Below, one piece after another: positions 36,618 to 46,744 of a stretch of 64,000 nucleotides of DNA. The DNA comes from an uncultured Marinobacter sp. (GTDB lineage Bacteria > Pseudomonadota > Gammaproteobacteria > Pseudomonadales > Oleiphilaceae): positions 1 through 64,000 of the forward strand of contig NZ_CAJXKQ010000011.1 of NCBI RefSeq assembly GCF_913055835.1, given 5' to 3'. The position numbers and the translations under genes are program-made. Under the pieces are notes generated by a model. That model was not told where the DNA came from and did not search any database. It worked only from the letters and a program-made list of their open reading frames with translations. How positions within the stretch are numbered: the first letter of the stretch is position 1; each line of letters begins with the position of its first letter.

Positions 36618-38210
36618 ATGACGGTAATAAGGTTATCCGAAGATCAGCTGGAAGGCACGGTCGCTACGTTTTCGCACTGGTTGGTCGAAGTAAATACTGT
36701 GGTACAAGAAGGCGATCCGATAGCGGAGTTGGAGACGGATAAAGTCACCATGGAATTGGCAGCCCCAGCCTCCGGTTATCTGAAGAGCACTGAAGTCAGC
36801 GCTGGCGATGAGGTTACGACTAATTCCATTCTGGGTTATATAGAGTCGGAGGACGCGCCAGCGTCGAGGAATGGGACGGAAGAGAAGGTCGACACCTCGT
36901 CTCAGTCTGAGGTTCTGAAGGAGGAAGCGCCCCTCATTGATATCACGCTGGAAGAGGGGAAGCAGGAGGGCACAACTGCGGTTCTGGCTTCCTGGTTGGT
37001 GCAGCTCAACGAACAGGTGGATAAAGGAGCACCGATTGCCGAGCTGGAAACGGACAAGGTAACTATGGAGATCGGTGCGCCGGCTGTTGGTAGCCTGTCC
37101 GAGATCATTGCGGAGCCTGGAGCCGATGTTGTTCCAGGAGAAGTGTTGGCGAGGTTTAGAGCGCTGTCTGAGGACCAGCAATCACGGGCCAATTTGGGAA
37201 CTGATGATCAGGGTGATGAGCCCGTACAGGCAGCTCATGAAAATGTAAAAGAGAACGCCCCCCAAGGGGTGGGCTCAAACGAGGCCCGCCATCTGGTGGG
37301 GCCAGCGGTACGCCGGATGGTAGCCGAACACGATCTGGATCTGTCATCAATACCGGGTACCGGACGTGGCGGTCGGGTGACCCGAGGCGATGTTGTTGTC
37401 TACCTCAAGACAGAGGGTCGTAAGGGTAGAGACTCTGAAAGAGAAGGCGTCAAGCGTGGCGAAGGGCAACCAGCGACCAGGCCGGAAACCGGCGCTTCAT
37501 CGTCCAACACTCCTCGCGCTCACAGTGTCCCGCACTCTGCCATGCGCAAGTCAATTGCCTCCCATATGCAGGAAAGTCTGCAGACGGCTCCGCATGTGAC
37601 CAGTGTTTTTGAGATGGACATGACGAACCTGATCGACCATCGACGCTGGCATAAGAAGGAATACTCGGACGAAGGTGTCAACCTGACCTTTACCGCATAT
37701 TTCCTTGCGGCCCTGGTGGATTGCTTCAAGTTAGTTCCACAGATGAATGCTCGCTTCTATGAGGATCGTCTCGAAATTTTCGATGAAGTCAACATCGGTG
37801 TAGGTGCAGCTCTGGGTGATGAGGGTTTGGTAGTCCCTGTCATCAGGAATGTAGAGAACATGCGGTTGTTTGATATCGCACGTTCTCTCGATGAAATGAC
37901 CGATAAGGCCCGCAAAGGTAAGCTGACGCGCAATGACATGTCAGGGGGTACGTTCACCATCTCCAATCATGGTGTCAGTGGCAGCTTACTGGCGGCACCA
38001 ATCATCATCAATCAACCCCAGGTAGCCATCCTTGGGGTGGGTAAGATGGAAAAACGCGTGCAGGTGGAAGAGGTCAACGGTGAGGATGTGCTCAAGATCA
38101 GGCCAATGTGCTATGTGACATTAACGATCGATCATAGGGCTGTCGATGCCCACCAAACCAACCGGTTTCTATCAAAATTTGTGGAATGCATAAATGACTG
38201 GGGGAGCTAA
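36618..38210 (+). CDS. Dihydrolipoamide acyltransferase (E2) with two lipoyl domains
   Basis: A 530-residue E2 core. Two lipoyl domains each carry ETDKVTME with the lipoylated lysine (about K41 and K146). A peripheral subunit-binding domain (VGPAVRRMVAEHDLDL, then GTGRGGRVTRGDV) lies near 225-262, and the catalytic domain fills the rest, with the active-site TIDHRAVDAHQ (H near 504; the usual DG is DA here). It transfers the acyl group from E1 to CoA. The ATG at 36618 is used; an E3 gene is not present in this window. The E1-E2 pair ends at a terminator, and a second, broken E2 piece lies at 39762-40068. Confidence 0.92.
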   Translation: MTVIRLSEDQLEGTVATFSHWLVEVNTVVQEGDPIAELETDKVTMELAAPASGYLKSTEVSAGDEVTTNSILGYIESEDAPASRNGTEEKVDTSSQSEVLKEEAPLIDITLEEGKQEGTTAVLASWLVQLNEQVDKGAPIAELETDKVTMEIGAPAVGSLSEIIAEPGADVVPGEVLARFRALSEDQQSRANLGTDDQGDEPVQAAHENVKENAPQGVGSNEARHLVGPAVRRMVAEHDLDLSSIPGTGRGGRVTRGDVVVYLKTEGRKGRDSEREGVKRGEGQPATRPETGASSSNTPRAHSVPHSAMRKSIASHMQESLQTAPHVTSVFEMDMTNLIDHRRWHKKEYSDEGVNLTFTAYFLAALVDCFKLVPQMNARFYEDRLEIFDEVNIGVGAALGDEGLVVPVIRNVENMRLFDIARSLDEMTDKARKGKLTRNDMSGGTFTISNHGVSGSLLAAPIIINQPQVAILGVGKMEKRVQVEEVNGEDVLKIRPMCYVTLTIDHRAVDAHQTNRFLSKFVECINDWGS

Positions 38211-38316
38211 ATGTTCCCCTTGGGCTGGGTAGCCATCTGGCTTGCCAGAGTCTTAAAGAGCTCCATAAAGCGTTGTGGATCATTAGGGGTTTTACATCAC
38301 TGTACCCCTCTTTTGC

Positions 38317-38340
38317 GCCCCCCATTCGGGGGGCTTTTTT
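38317..38340 (+). terminator. Intrinsic terminator of the E1-E2 operon and group II intron target
   Basis: GCCCCCC (38317-38323), loop ATTC, GGGGGGC (38328-38334) and T6 (38335-38340). A class C group II intron begins at the next base. A weaker hairpin, AGGGGT...ACCCCT, at 38285-38309 precedes it. Confidence 0.9.
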
Positions 38341-39014
38341 GTGCGCCCGGCACGGGCCCCTGGAGGTGAAAGTCCTGCCGAGAGCTGGCCACAGCGAACG
38401 AAGAGAAGCACAACTGCGGAAGGCCGACGTGGCAACACGGAGCGAGAAGTCAGCAGAGGCTATAGTAGTCTGACTCAGGGTGAAGGGCCGAACGAGAAGG
38501 AGCGTCAAGCGCCTTGTCGGAAGTAGCCAGCGATGAAACAGGACTACTGCGACGAGAATCGGAGGGGGCAGGGCGAGGCCTGCTGGAGCAGGAGCTTCGC
38601 TATCAACTGCTAAGCAGCTCCTATCGGCCACAGCCCGTCCGTGGGGTGGGCATCCCGAAAACCGAACGGCAGTGAACGGGAACTGGGTATTTCCACCAGA
38701 CCGATCGTCTGAGAAAGTGCGTGAACGATGCTGGCGTTATCCGGCTGATTCGGTCGTATTTGAGCTAGGGCATCATGGATAACGGCGTGGTCGTTCGGCG
38801 CGTATGCGAGACGGGGAGATGATGAGTGGATTGTCCAGCAAGGCGTTGCAGTTGTTCAAGCGGAGGATCAGGAATCTGACCCGCCGCAATGGCGCAGTAT
38901 TAAAATTGAAGGTGCCACGTCTCTCATGACGTCAACTTCTCGAACCGCCCGGTGCGGACGCGCCTGCCGGTTGGTGTGGAAGGGGCGTAGCCTTATGGTT
39001 CCCCCTATCCCGAT
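38341..39014 (+). mobile_element. Class C group II intron, internally deleted
   Basis: The 5' end GTGCGCCCGGC starts directly after a terminator T tract and continues through a domain I-like GGAGGTGAAAGTCC. The 3' end carries the domain V/VI type stretch GTGTGGAAGGGGCGTAGC and closes CTATCCCGAT at about 39005-39014. Between them are broken reverse-transcriptase/maturase pieces: VGIPKTERQ near 38650, VIRLIRSYLS and GIMDNGVVVRR near 38730-38800, and SKALQLFKRRIRNLTRR near 38845. A full class C intron is close to 2 kb; this one is 674 bases, so most of the maturase is gone. Insertion after a terminator is the known habit of class C introns. The exact ends are my estimate. Confidence 0.8.
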
Positions 39015-39015
39015 C

Positions 39016-39237
39016 GGGGAGATTGCTTTAGGAGTATTTGCCAGAATTGAGCCTTGCACACTTGGCGTCGAGGCATGCACTGGAGCGTTCTATTGGCAAA
39101 GTCAGTTTGAAGAGTTTGGCCCTACCGTAAAAGTTATTAGTCCGCAGTACGTGAAGCCATTTATCAAAGGCAAAAGAACGATTTTAATGATGCCAGAGGT
39201 ATCGCTGTGGCCTTGTTGAAGCCAGCGTCGGGAAATT
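39016..39237 (+). pseudogene. IS110-family transposase, N-terminal remnant
   Basis: Plus-strand fragment encoding GEIALGVFARIEPCTLGVEA, then YWQSQFEEFG and VKVISPQYVKPFIKG, then, after a frameshift, KNDFNDARGIAVALLKPASG. This is the N-terminal DEDD domain of an IS110 transposase, with a small internal deletion after GEIAL relative to the usual layout. It begins right where the group II intron ends. The complementary C-terminal half of an IS110-type gene lies at 33763-34021. Confidence 0.85.
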
Positions 39238-39239
39238 CC

Positions 39240-39731
39240 TCATAAACTAGGAGCATTTCCAGGAGATTGAGAGACGGGAAGAGCAGTCGTATATTTAATC
39301 GTTTTCAGTACGAACCGAGTATCGAAATGTGATACTCCCTCAAGAGCCATCAATCGACTACTAAGAAATTCGTGATAAGACGATATCCCCGTTATAGCAA
39401 TTTTAAGCAGGTAATCAGACGAGCCAGAAGTGGCATAACACTCAAGTATTTCCGGTTGATCCTGGATTACCTTCTCGAAGCGGGCCGTCGAAACTGGGTT
39501 ATGATCGGAAAACTTCACTTCGACAAAGACGCTTTCCGGATAGCCAACCATGGCTGCGTCTAAAAGGGCAACATAGTTTTGAACAACTCCTTGCTCTTCT
39601 AGTTTCCTGACCCGCCTCCAGCAAGGAGGAGGGGACAGTCCTACCCTCTCCGCCAGTTCTGTATTGGTAAGGCTGCTATCCCTTTGCAGCTCGCAAAGTA
39701 TCCTTACATCATAACGATCAAGCTTTTCCAC
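39240..39731 (-). CDS. AsnC/Lrp-family transcriptional regulator
   Basis: A 163-residue Lrp/AsnC regulator. The N-terminal helix-turn-helix is LDRYDVRILCELQRDSSLTN, then ELAERVGLSPPPCWRRVRKL. The C-terminal RAM domain shows VEVKFSDHNP, ECYATSGSSDYLLKIAITG and VSHFDTRFVLK, for binding an amino acid. It starts with GTG at 39731 after a GAGGAG ribosome site. The broken E2 fragment lies immediately upstream on the same strand, so the pair may once have been regulator and target. It may now control the intact E1-E2 operon; that is inference. Confidence 0.9.
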   Translation of the reverse strand: MEKLDRYDVRILCELQRDSSLTNTELAERVGLSPPPCWRRVRKLEEQGVVQNYVALLDAAMVGYPESVFVEVKFSDHNPVSTARFEKVIQDQPEILECYATSGSSDYLLKIAITGISSYHEFLSSRLMALEGVSHFDTRFVLKTIKYTTALPVSQSPGNAPSL

Positions 39732-39761
39732 TTCCAGCTCCTCATTAAGCTGGAAAAGAGA

Positions 39762-40068
39762 TTCCCCCAGCTATTTTTGCCTTCCCACAAATTTTGAAAG
39801 AAATCGGTTGGTTTGGAATGCATTAACGTTTCTGTGATCAATGGCCAATGCCGCAAAGTAATAATCTTGGTCACCTTCTCACCATTTATCTCTATACCTT
39901 TGCGCACTTTGCCATTCTACCCACACCAAGGATGGCTTCCTGGGTTTGATTGATGATGATTGGTGCCGCCAGTAAGCTGCCACTGATAATTTGACTGGAG
40001 ATGGTGAAGGCAAGGATTGCTTGGTTTCTGAGACGATAACTTCTACTCGATTTTAAACACCTTTCTGG
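39762..40068 (-). pseudogene. Frameshifted C-terminal fragment of a second E2 acyltransferase
   Basis: In three minus-strand frames this stretch reproduces the end of an E2 catalytic domain. SGSLLAAPIIINQTQEAILG (near 39930-39990) is nearly the same as SGSLLAAPIIINQPQVAILG of the intact E2. It then continues as IEINGEKVTKI, ALAIDHRNVNAFQTNRFLSK (with the catalytic histidine) and a tail NSWGN. At least two frameshifts separate the pieces. The IS3 element begins at 40069, so the 5' part of this gene is lost. It is diverged, so it is a paralogue or an incoming homologue rather than a recent duplicate. Confidence 0.85.
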
Positions 40069-40076
40069 TGTAGTGG

Positions 40077-41239
<1,163 letters not shown>

Positions 41240-41360
41240 CAGACACCTCGCTTATGGTGGCGATATTACCACCTACGTTGGTGTCCGGAATCATTGAACC
41301 ACTACATTGGGTCTTCCAGCTATTCTGAGGGGAGGTAAAGACGTCAGACGGGGCAGAGAA

Positions 41361-41443
41361 AAGGTCCGCTTTGTGGTCGATCTGAATGTTCGCTTTGCGA
41401 CCAGGGCATCCTCTGAACTCAGCTAAACAGAAGCGAACATTTA
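41361..41443. repeat. Short repeat element with both arms (copy b)
   Basis: Contains an imperfect tandem (GTCCGCTTTGTGGTC and GTTCGCTTTGCGACC), with the type I arm TGAATGTTCGCTTTGCGACC at 41383-41402, and about 28 bases further the inverted type II arm AAGCGAACATTTA (41431-41443). Arms face inward. It lies between the IS3 element and the iron uptake operon and looks like an empty version of the unit around the integrase at 47.7-48.5 kb. Confidence 0.6.
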
Positions 41444-41550
41444 CGTCCCTCAACTAAAGGCGATCAACGTGTCGCCCACTGCAAGACAACTAGTTTCGTT
41501 GGAAGGCGGGGAAAGTGCTCATTGGTGGTCGCGATTTCTCTTGTGGTTGT

Positions 41551-41576
41551 AATGCGAATTATTATCAGTATTATGC
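41551..41576 (+). promoter_or_regulatory. Putative Fur box upstream of iron uptake operon
   Basis: GCGAATTATTATCAGTATTA resembles overlapping Fur hexamers (GATAATGATAATCATTATC consensus) and lies about 40 bases before the TonB receptor ATG. Iron repression of the five-gene operon is expected. Confidence 0.55.
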
Positions 41577-41610
41577 GCATACATAATTATACCCACTGCT
41601 GGAGATCCCA

Positions 41611-43728
41611 ATGCCAACACCCGGTCAATCATCATCGCCAAATCGACGTCCTCGCCTGAGCCTTTCCGCCGGTTCAACGTTTCTATCGGTGTCTTTTCTC
41701 GCCACGGTTGCCTCGCCTACGATTGTGCACGCGCAAGAGCAAGAGCCAGCTCTGCTCCCCGGCATTCAGGTTACTGCCGACTGGCTGGGGCCACCGACAG
41801 AAGAATCCGAAAGAACCTACACGGGCGCCCGCACTGTGGTCGAAGAAGAAGAGCTCCAGGATGCTGGTGCGCTCAATTTGGAGGACGCCCTGCGCCCGGT
41901 ACCCGGTGTTACGGTGCTTGATGAAACGGGAACGGGCATCCTCCCCAATATCGGCGTCCGTGGTCTGAACCCGCTGCGTAGTGAACGGCTTCAGATTCTG
42001 GTAGACGGTTACCCAATTGCCATTGGCCCCTACAGCAACGTGGGCGTATCCCTTTTTCCCGTTACCCTTCCGAGTCTTGAGGCTGTGGATATTGTTCGGG
42101 GTGGAGCCTCGGTTCATTACGGGCCCAACAACGTGGGTGGCGTGGTGAACTTCGTGACCAAGCCGATTCCGGCCGAAACCTCCCAGACTCTGCGCGAGCG
42201 CGTGACCATCGCGGAAGAGACCGGCAACGTCTTTACCGACACTTATTACCGTGTCGGAGGCCGGGCTACTGACAAGCTCGACCTGCAGTTCCAGGCCAAC
42301 GTTCAGCGCGGCGACGGTTTTCGTGACCACTCCGACACCGAAGTGGACAACCTCATCCTGGATGCCCGCTATTACCTGAATGACCGGAATGAACTGGCTT
42401 CTCAGCTGCAATACTACCGTGTCGATGCCGAGCTTCCCGGCGCCCTGACGCCAGAAGCCTATGAGCAGGATCGCACCCAGAGCCAGCGCCCGTACGATGG
42501 CTACGAGGCAGACATGAGCCGCGCCACCTTCACCTGGACGTACACCCCAGTCGACAACGTGGAATTCCAGTGGCGCAATTTCGTGCACGACGCCGACCGC
42601 ACTTTCTTCTTCGGGCAGAACCTCAGCGGCAATGGCCATTGGGCAGACCCGGGGCTGGACTCCACCCACGTTGCGGATTCGCCCCGGCTGTTCACCGTGT
42701 TAGGCACGGAGCCCCGGCTCGCCATCCGCCAAGGTCGCCACGACATTACCCTGGGCGCCCGATTTGTCAGCGAGGATGTCGAGTTCGACGTCAACCGCCT
42801 GGAGCTTTCCTCCGGTGACCGCTCGGTGGCGCGTGACTGGCATCTGGACACCCGGGCTATGGCGTTCTACGTCAGTGATACCATGTCCTTCCTGGACGAC
42901 CGGCTGACCGTCACGCCGGGTCTGCGTTACGAAGACGTTGATATGGACTTCCGCGACAACCTCAGTGGCAACACCGAGGAAAACAGCGCCGAGGAGTTGT
43001 TGCCGGGCCTGACCGTGGGTTACCAGGCTTCCGACGACCTGTTTGTCTTCGCCAACAGCCAGCGCTCGCTGGTGCCCGTGCAGATTGCCCAGACCACCCG
43101 GGAGGGTGCGGTTGCCAATGAAACCGCCTGGAACCACGAACTGGGCGCGCGCCTGCAGGTGACCCCGGACCTGTTCTCATCTGCCACCCTGTTCCGTATC
43201 GATTATGAAGACCAGATCCAGTTCAATCGCTCAACCAGCCGCTTCGAGAACCTGGGCGAAACCCGCCACCAGGGCATCGAACTGGCAAACCGCTGGAACC
43301 TCAACAGCCATTGGGAACTGGGCCTGGGCTACACCTTCCTGGATACAGAACAGCTGAGCGGCGCCAACGAAGGCAACGAGCTGCCCAACGCACCCACCCA
43401 TAAGGTCAGTGCCGATGCTGTCTACAGCTACCAGGCGTGGGATGCCAGCCTGAACTGGGTGTACGTCAGCGAAAGCTACAGCGATGCCGACAACACCGAA
43501 GAAGAAACCAGCAATGGCAGTGCCGGCGAGTTGCCGGATTACCACCTGGTTACTGCCCGGGTCGGTCGCGATTTCGCGGTGGGCGGGGATCGTGTCCTGA
43601 ATCTTGGCCTGGCGGTCAACAACCTGCTGGATGAGGATTACTACTTCCGGGGCGTGGACGTCAGCCCGGTCGGTCGTGTGCCCCAGCCCGGCCGTAGCTT
43701 TATCCTCGAGGCGCAGCTCGATTTCTGA
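41611..43728 (+). CDS. TonB-dependent FecA-like ferric-complex receptor
   Basis: A 705-residue outer-membrane receptor. After a signal peptide (ending near IVHAQ) comes a plug domain: ALNLEDALRPVPGVTVLDET, GVRGLNPLRSERLQILVDGY, DIVRGGASVHYGPNNVGGVV. The second and third segments resemble FecA closely. A beta barrel follows, ending with an aromatic (EAQLDF). No N-terminal signalling domain is visible, so it lacks FecIR-type transcription control. The ATG follows a GGAG site. It heads a five-gene operon with binding protein, permeases and ATPase. Ferric citrate or another carboxylate complex is a guess from family. Confidence 0.92.
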   Translation: MPTPGQSSSPNRRPRLSLSAGSTFLSVSFLATVASPTIVHAQEQEPALLPGIQVTADWLGPPTEESERTYTGARTVVEEEELQDAGALNLEDALRPVPGVTVLDETGTGILPNIGVRGLNPLRSERLQILVDGYPIAIGPYSNVGVSLFPVTLPSLEAVDIVRGGASVHYGPNNVGGVVNFVTKPIPAETSQTLRERVTIAEETGNVFTDTYYRVGGRATDKLDLQFQANVQRGDGFRDHSDTEVDNLILDARYYLNDRNELASQLQYYRVDAELPGALTPEAYEQDRTQSQRPYDGYEADMSRATFTWTYTPVDNVEFQWRNFVHDADRTFFFGQNLSGNGHWADPGLDSTHVADSPRLFTVLGTEPRLAIRQGRHDITLGARFVSEDVEFDVNRLELSSGDRSVARDWHLDTRAMAFYVSDTMSFLDDRLTVTPGLRYEDVDMDFRDNLSGNTEENSAEELLPGLTVGYQASDDLFVFANSQRSLVPVQIAQTTREGAVANETAWNHELGARLQVTPDLFSSATLFRIDYEDQIQFNRSTSRFENLGETRHQGIELANRWNLNSHWELGLGYTFLDTEQLSGANEGNELPNAPTHKVSADAVYSYQAWDASLNWVYVSESYSDADNTEEETSNGSAGELPDYHLVTARVGRDFAVGGDRVLNLGLAVNNLLDEDYYFRGVDVSPVGRVPQPGRSFILEAQLDF

Positions 43729-44648
43729 TGGCCTTTTTACAGAATCAGTTTGCAAAGATCCTGCTGATTGTCCTGCTTTCCCCTGTCTCAGGGTGGGCGG
43801 ACAACCAGGGTATCCGGCTGACGGATGACCGCGGGGAAACCCTGCGGTTGCCCGCTGCGGCAACCCGGCCCGCGGCGATTTCGACCTTCGGGGCGGATGT
43901 CGGACTGGCGCTGGGTACAGCGCCGGTCGCGGTCACCGACTACGGACTTCAAGGTGTTCCCGACTACCTGGCTTCACGGTTAGACGGGGTTTCGGGGCTC
44001 GGCCCCCGACATCAACCCAACCTGGAAGTACTGTCGTCGGTGCGGCCTGATCTTGTCATTGCCATCCGCCGCTACACCGAGAAAGACGGTGACCAGATCG
44101 AAGCCATTGCCCCGATGCTGGCCCTGGACCTGATCACCATTCAGGACAGCCTGAGAGCGGTGGATTTGGCGGGACATGCGCTGGGAAAACCCGGGAAAGC
44201 CGCAGAACTCAACGCTCGTTTTCTGGACCGTGTCCTATCACTTGCGGAGCGCAACAAGCACGACTCAACGAAGACCGTGGCGCTGCTGACCAGCGGCAGT
44301 GAAACCCCCTTCATCTATTACGACCACTTCCTGCCGACGGCGCTATTGGAACGCCTGGGCTTCGACAATGTCGGTGGCGAGCCGCCGAATCCCGACAGTG
44401 GTATCCCGCTGGGGTACCGGATCAGTCTTGAAGCCCTGCTGGAGCTCAACCCGGACACCATTCTGCTGATGCCGACGAGTCGTCAGCGCGCCTTCACGAT
44501 GAATCCGATATGGCCCTATCTCAAGGCGGTCCGCACCGACCAGGTCTACGAAGTGCCGCAGTATTGGAAAGAGGGCGCAGGCCCGATTGCGCGGGCGCGA
44601 ATCCTGGACGACATTCAGCGTCTGTTGCTGACATCGGAACCGGAATAA
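43728..44648 (+). CDS. Fec/Fhu-type periplasmic iron-complex binding protein
   Basis: A 306-residue periplasmic-binding protein of the FecB/FhuD/BtuF fold. A signal peptide (KILLIVLLSPVSGWA) is followed by the first lobe (LTDDRGETLRLPAAATRPAA) with SSVRPDLVIA and the second lobe with LELNPDTILLMPTSRQ. It hands the ferric complex to the inner-membrane permease. The ATG overlaps the receptor stop (TGATG), so it is coupled. The next gene starts 2 bases after its stop. Confidence 0.9.
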   Translation: MAFLQNQFAKILLIVLLSPVSGWADNQGIRLTDDRGETLRLPAAATRPAAISTFGADVGLALGTAPVAVTDYGLQGVPDYLASRLDGVSGLGPRHQPNLEVLSSVRPDLVIAIRRYTEKDGDQIEAIAPMLALDLITIQDSLRAVDLAGHALGKPGKAAELNARFLDRVLSLAERNKHDSTKTVALLTSGSETPFIYYDHFLPTALLERLGFDNVGGEPPNPDSGIPLGYRISLEALLELNPDTILLMPTSRQRAFTMNPIWPYLKAVRTDQVYEVPQYWKEGAGPIARARILDDIQRLLLTSEPE

Positions 44649-44650
44649 CC

Positions 44651-45652
44651 ATGGCTAACGATGCCACTCTGCGCCCGGCGGCCCTTTACGGCGCAACGGT
44701 CGCCTTCCTGGCGTTGCTGTTCGTCGTAGGCCTCATAATGGGCTCTCGCTGGATTTCGCCGAGCCAGTTACTGGCCGCCCTGGATGGCAGCAGCGATTTG
44801 CTGACACGCATCACCGTGCTGGAACTGCGCCTGCCGCGCAATTTACTTGGCCTTCTCGGTGGGGCAGCCCTAGGCGTTGCCGGCGCCGTCATGCAGGGTG
44901 TCACCCGGAATTCCCTGGCGTCCCCCGGACTGACCGGCGTGATCGCATCCGCCGCCCTGGCGGTGGTGTCGCTTCGAACCCTGAGCTCACCAGCCGCCAT
45001 GTGGCTGCCCTTGATGGCCCTCGGCGGAGGGCTGCTGGGTGGCGCGCTGACCTTTGCCATTGCTGGTCGCCGGCAGTTACAGCCCGAGCGCGTGGTGCTC
45101 GCCGGCATAGCGGTCACCTCGCTCGCCACCGCACTGACCACTGGGCTTCTGCTGGTGTCCGGGGCGGAGGCGGCCGAGCTCTACTACTGGCTGGCCGGCA
45201 GCCTGATGGGCCGGGGCTGGTTGCAGCTACAGATGGTGCTGCCCTGGCTGCTGCTGCCGCTTTTCGCTCTGCTGGTTATGCAGCGCCCGTTCCGGTTGCT
45301 GCAACTGGACGATGATCTGGCCCAGGCCATGGGGCTGGCCGTCGCCCGGTGGCGCCTGGTTTTTCTGCTGCTGGCGCTGTTGCTGGCAGCGGCGCTGGTC
45401 GCCTTAACCGGCCCGATCGTCTTTATCGGCCTGGTGGCACCGCACATTGCCAGGCGGATTATCGGCAACCAGATCCAGCACTGGCTGCCCCTGAGCGCTC
45501 TTCTTGGCGGGCTGTTATTGCTGGCCGCCGACATCCTGGCCCGACAGCTGGCCTTTCCCCAGGAGTTACCCGTCGGCATGCTGACCGCCCTGATCGGGGC
45601 CCCCTGGCTGATTTACCTGCTCAATTCGCGAACCTCACCTCGGAGCGCATAA
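44651..45652 (+). CDS. Fec-type iron ABC permease, first subunit (FecCD family)
   Basis: A 333-residue FecCD/BtuC-family permease starting MANDATLRPA at 44651. The family signature is LRLPRNLLGLLGGAALGVAG, then a later GPIVFIGLVAPHIARRI, and the ending PVGMLTALIGAPWLIYLL. It is membrane embedded and forms the channel with the next subunit. It follows the binding-protein gene by 2 bases. Confidence 0.92.
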   Translation: MANDATLRPAALYGATVAFLALLFVVGLIMGSRWISPSQLLAALDGSSDLLTRITVLELRLPRNLLGLLGGAALGVAGAVMQGVTRNSLASPGLTGVIASAALAVVSLRTLSSPAAMWLPLMALGGGLLGGALTFAIAGRRQLQPERVVLAGIAVTSLATALTTGLLLVSGAEAAELYYWLAGSLMGRGWLQLQMVLPWLLLPLFALLVMQRPFRLLQLDDDLAQAMGLAVARWRLVFLLLALLLAAALVALTGPIVFIGLVAPHIARRIIGNQIQHWLPLSALLGGLLLLAADILARQLAFPQELPVGMLTALIGAPWLIYLLNSRTSPRSA

Positions 45653-45653
45653 C

Positions 45654-46730
45654 GTGACCCATCCGGCGACGACACCAAACCGGGCAAGCAGACCTGGCAG
45701 CCGGCCTTCAGGCGCCACTCCTGTCGCCCGACTGTTTCTGGCCGGCGGGCTCGGTCTGGCCATTGTTCTGGTTGCGGGCGTCCAGTTGGGAGCAATCGAC
45801 CTGAGCTGGGCCCAGGTTTGGGCCGGGCTGACCGGCGACGGTTCGGAACACGTTCAGCGAGTGATCTTCGAATTACGTTTGCCCCGCACCCTGACCGGTG
45901 TCCTGATTGGCATTCACTTTGCCCTGTCGGGCTGGCTGTTACAGCTGCTGAGCCGGAACCCTCTGGCAGAAGCCGGCATTCTCGGCATCTCCGCCGGTGC
46001 CAGTCTGGTGGCGGTCGTCGCCTTTATTATCGGTGACTGGCTGGTGTCCAGTGCCAACCCCTATGACAATACGTCGTTTGCCTTGCAGTATCTGCCGCTG
46101 TTTGCCATGGCGGGCGGGCTGGTAACCGCACTGGCGGTGTACTTCCTTGGCATGCGACACGGCCACCTGTCGCCCGTCAAAATGACCCTGACCGGTGCGG
46201 TGATTGCCGGTATGTTGCACGCTCTAACCACCGGCGCGCTGGCCTTCTGGGGCCACGCCCATACCGAACTGGTCGCCCAGTGGCTGGCCGGCTCGTTGTA
46301 CGGCGCCGAATGGCAACATCTGCATACGCTGTTACCCTGGACGCTCATCGGATTAGCCAGTGTCGCGCTGCTTGTGCGACCTCTGGAAGTCATGCAGCTG
46401 GACGATGAGCACGTTCGCACCCTGGGGCTGGGCCTGAATCGCTGGCGCGCCTTTGCCCTGCTGATTGCCACGCTACTGGCGGCCAGTGCCGTCGGGGTGG
46501 TGGGTCCCGTGGGCTTTATTGGCCTGCTGATCCCCCACATCAGTCGGAGGCTGGCCGGGGCTAATCTCCCGGTCCAGTTGGTGTTGTGTGTACTGTTGGG
46601 TGCGGTGCTGGCCGTACTGGCGGATTTACTCGGCCGAACGATGTTTTCTCCGTACGAAGTGCCCGTAGGCGTGGTTTCCGCTGTCCTCGGCGTCCCGTTT
46701 TTCCTGTATCTGTTATCGCGTCAACCCTGA
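45654..46730 (+). CDS. Fec-type iron ABC permease, second subunit (FecCD family)
   Basis: A 358-residue FecCD-family permease starting with GTG at 45654. It carries the same signatures in the second form: LRLPRTLTGVLIGIHFALSG, then GPVGFIGLLIPHISRRLAG and the end VPVGVVSAVLGVPFFLYLL. Its start follows the first subunit's stop by 1 base. The N terminus is about 25 residues longer and basic, so an internal start is possible. Confidence 0.9.
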   Translation: MTHPATTPNRASRPGSRPSGATPVARLFLAGGLGLAIVLVAGVQLGAIDLSWAQVWAGLTGDGSEHVQRVIFELRLPRTLTGVLIGIHFALSGWLLQLLSRNPLAEAGILGISAGASLVAVVAFIIGDWLVSSANPYDNTSFALQYLPLFAMAGGLVTALAVYFLGMRHGHLSPVKMTLTGAVIAGMLHALTTGALAFWGHAHTELVAQWLAGSLYGAEWQHLHTLLPWTLIGLASVALLVRPLEVMQLDDEHVRTLGLGLNRWRAFALLIATLLAASAVGVVGPVGFIGLLIPHISRRLAGANLPVQLVLCVLLGAVLAVLADLLGRTMFSPYEVPVGVVSAVLGVPFFLYLLSRQP

Positions 46731-46744
46731 GGCCCGGACTCTCC

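Noticed and set aside
41683..42669. Long open frame on the minus strand inside the TonB receptor gene
   Set aside because: It is antisense to a clear receptor gene, shows no family motifs and reflects the GC-rich codon bias of the real gene.
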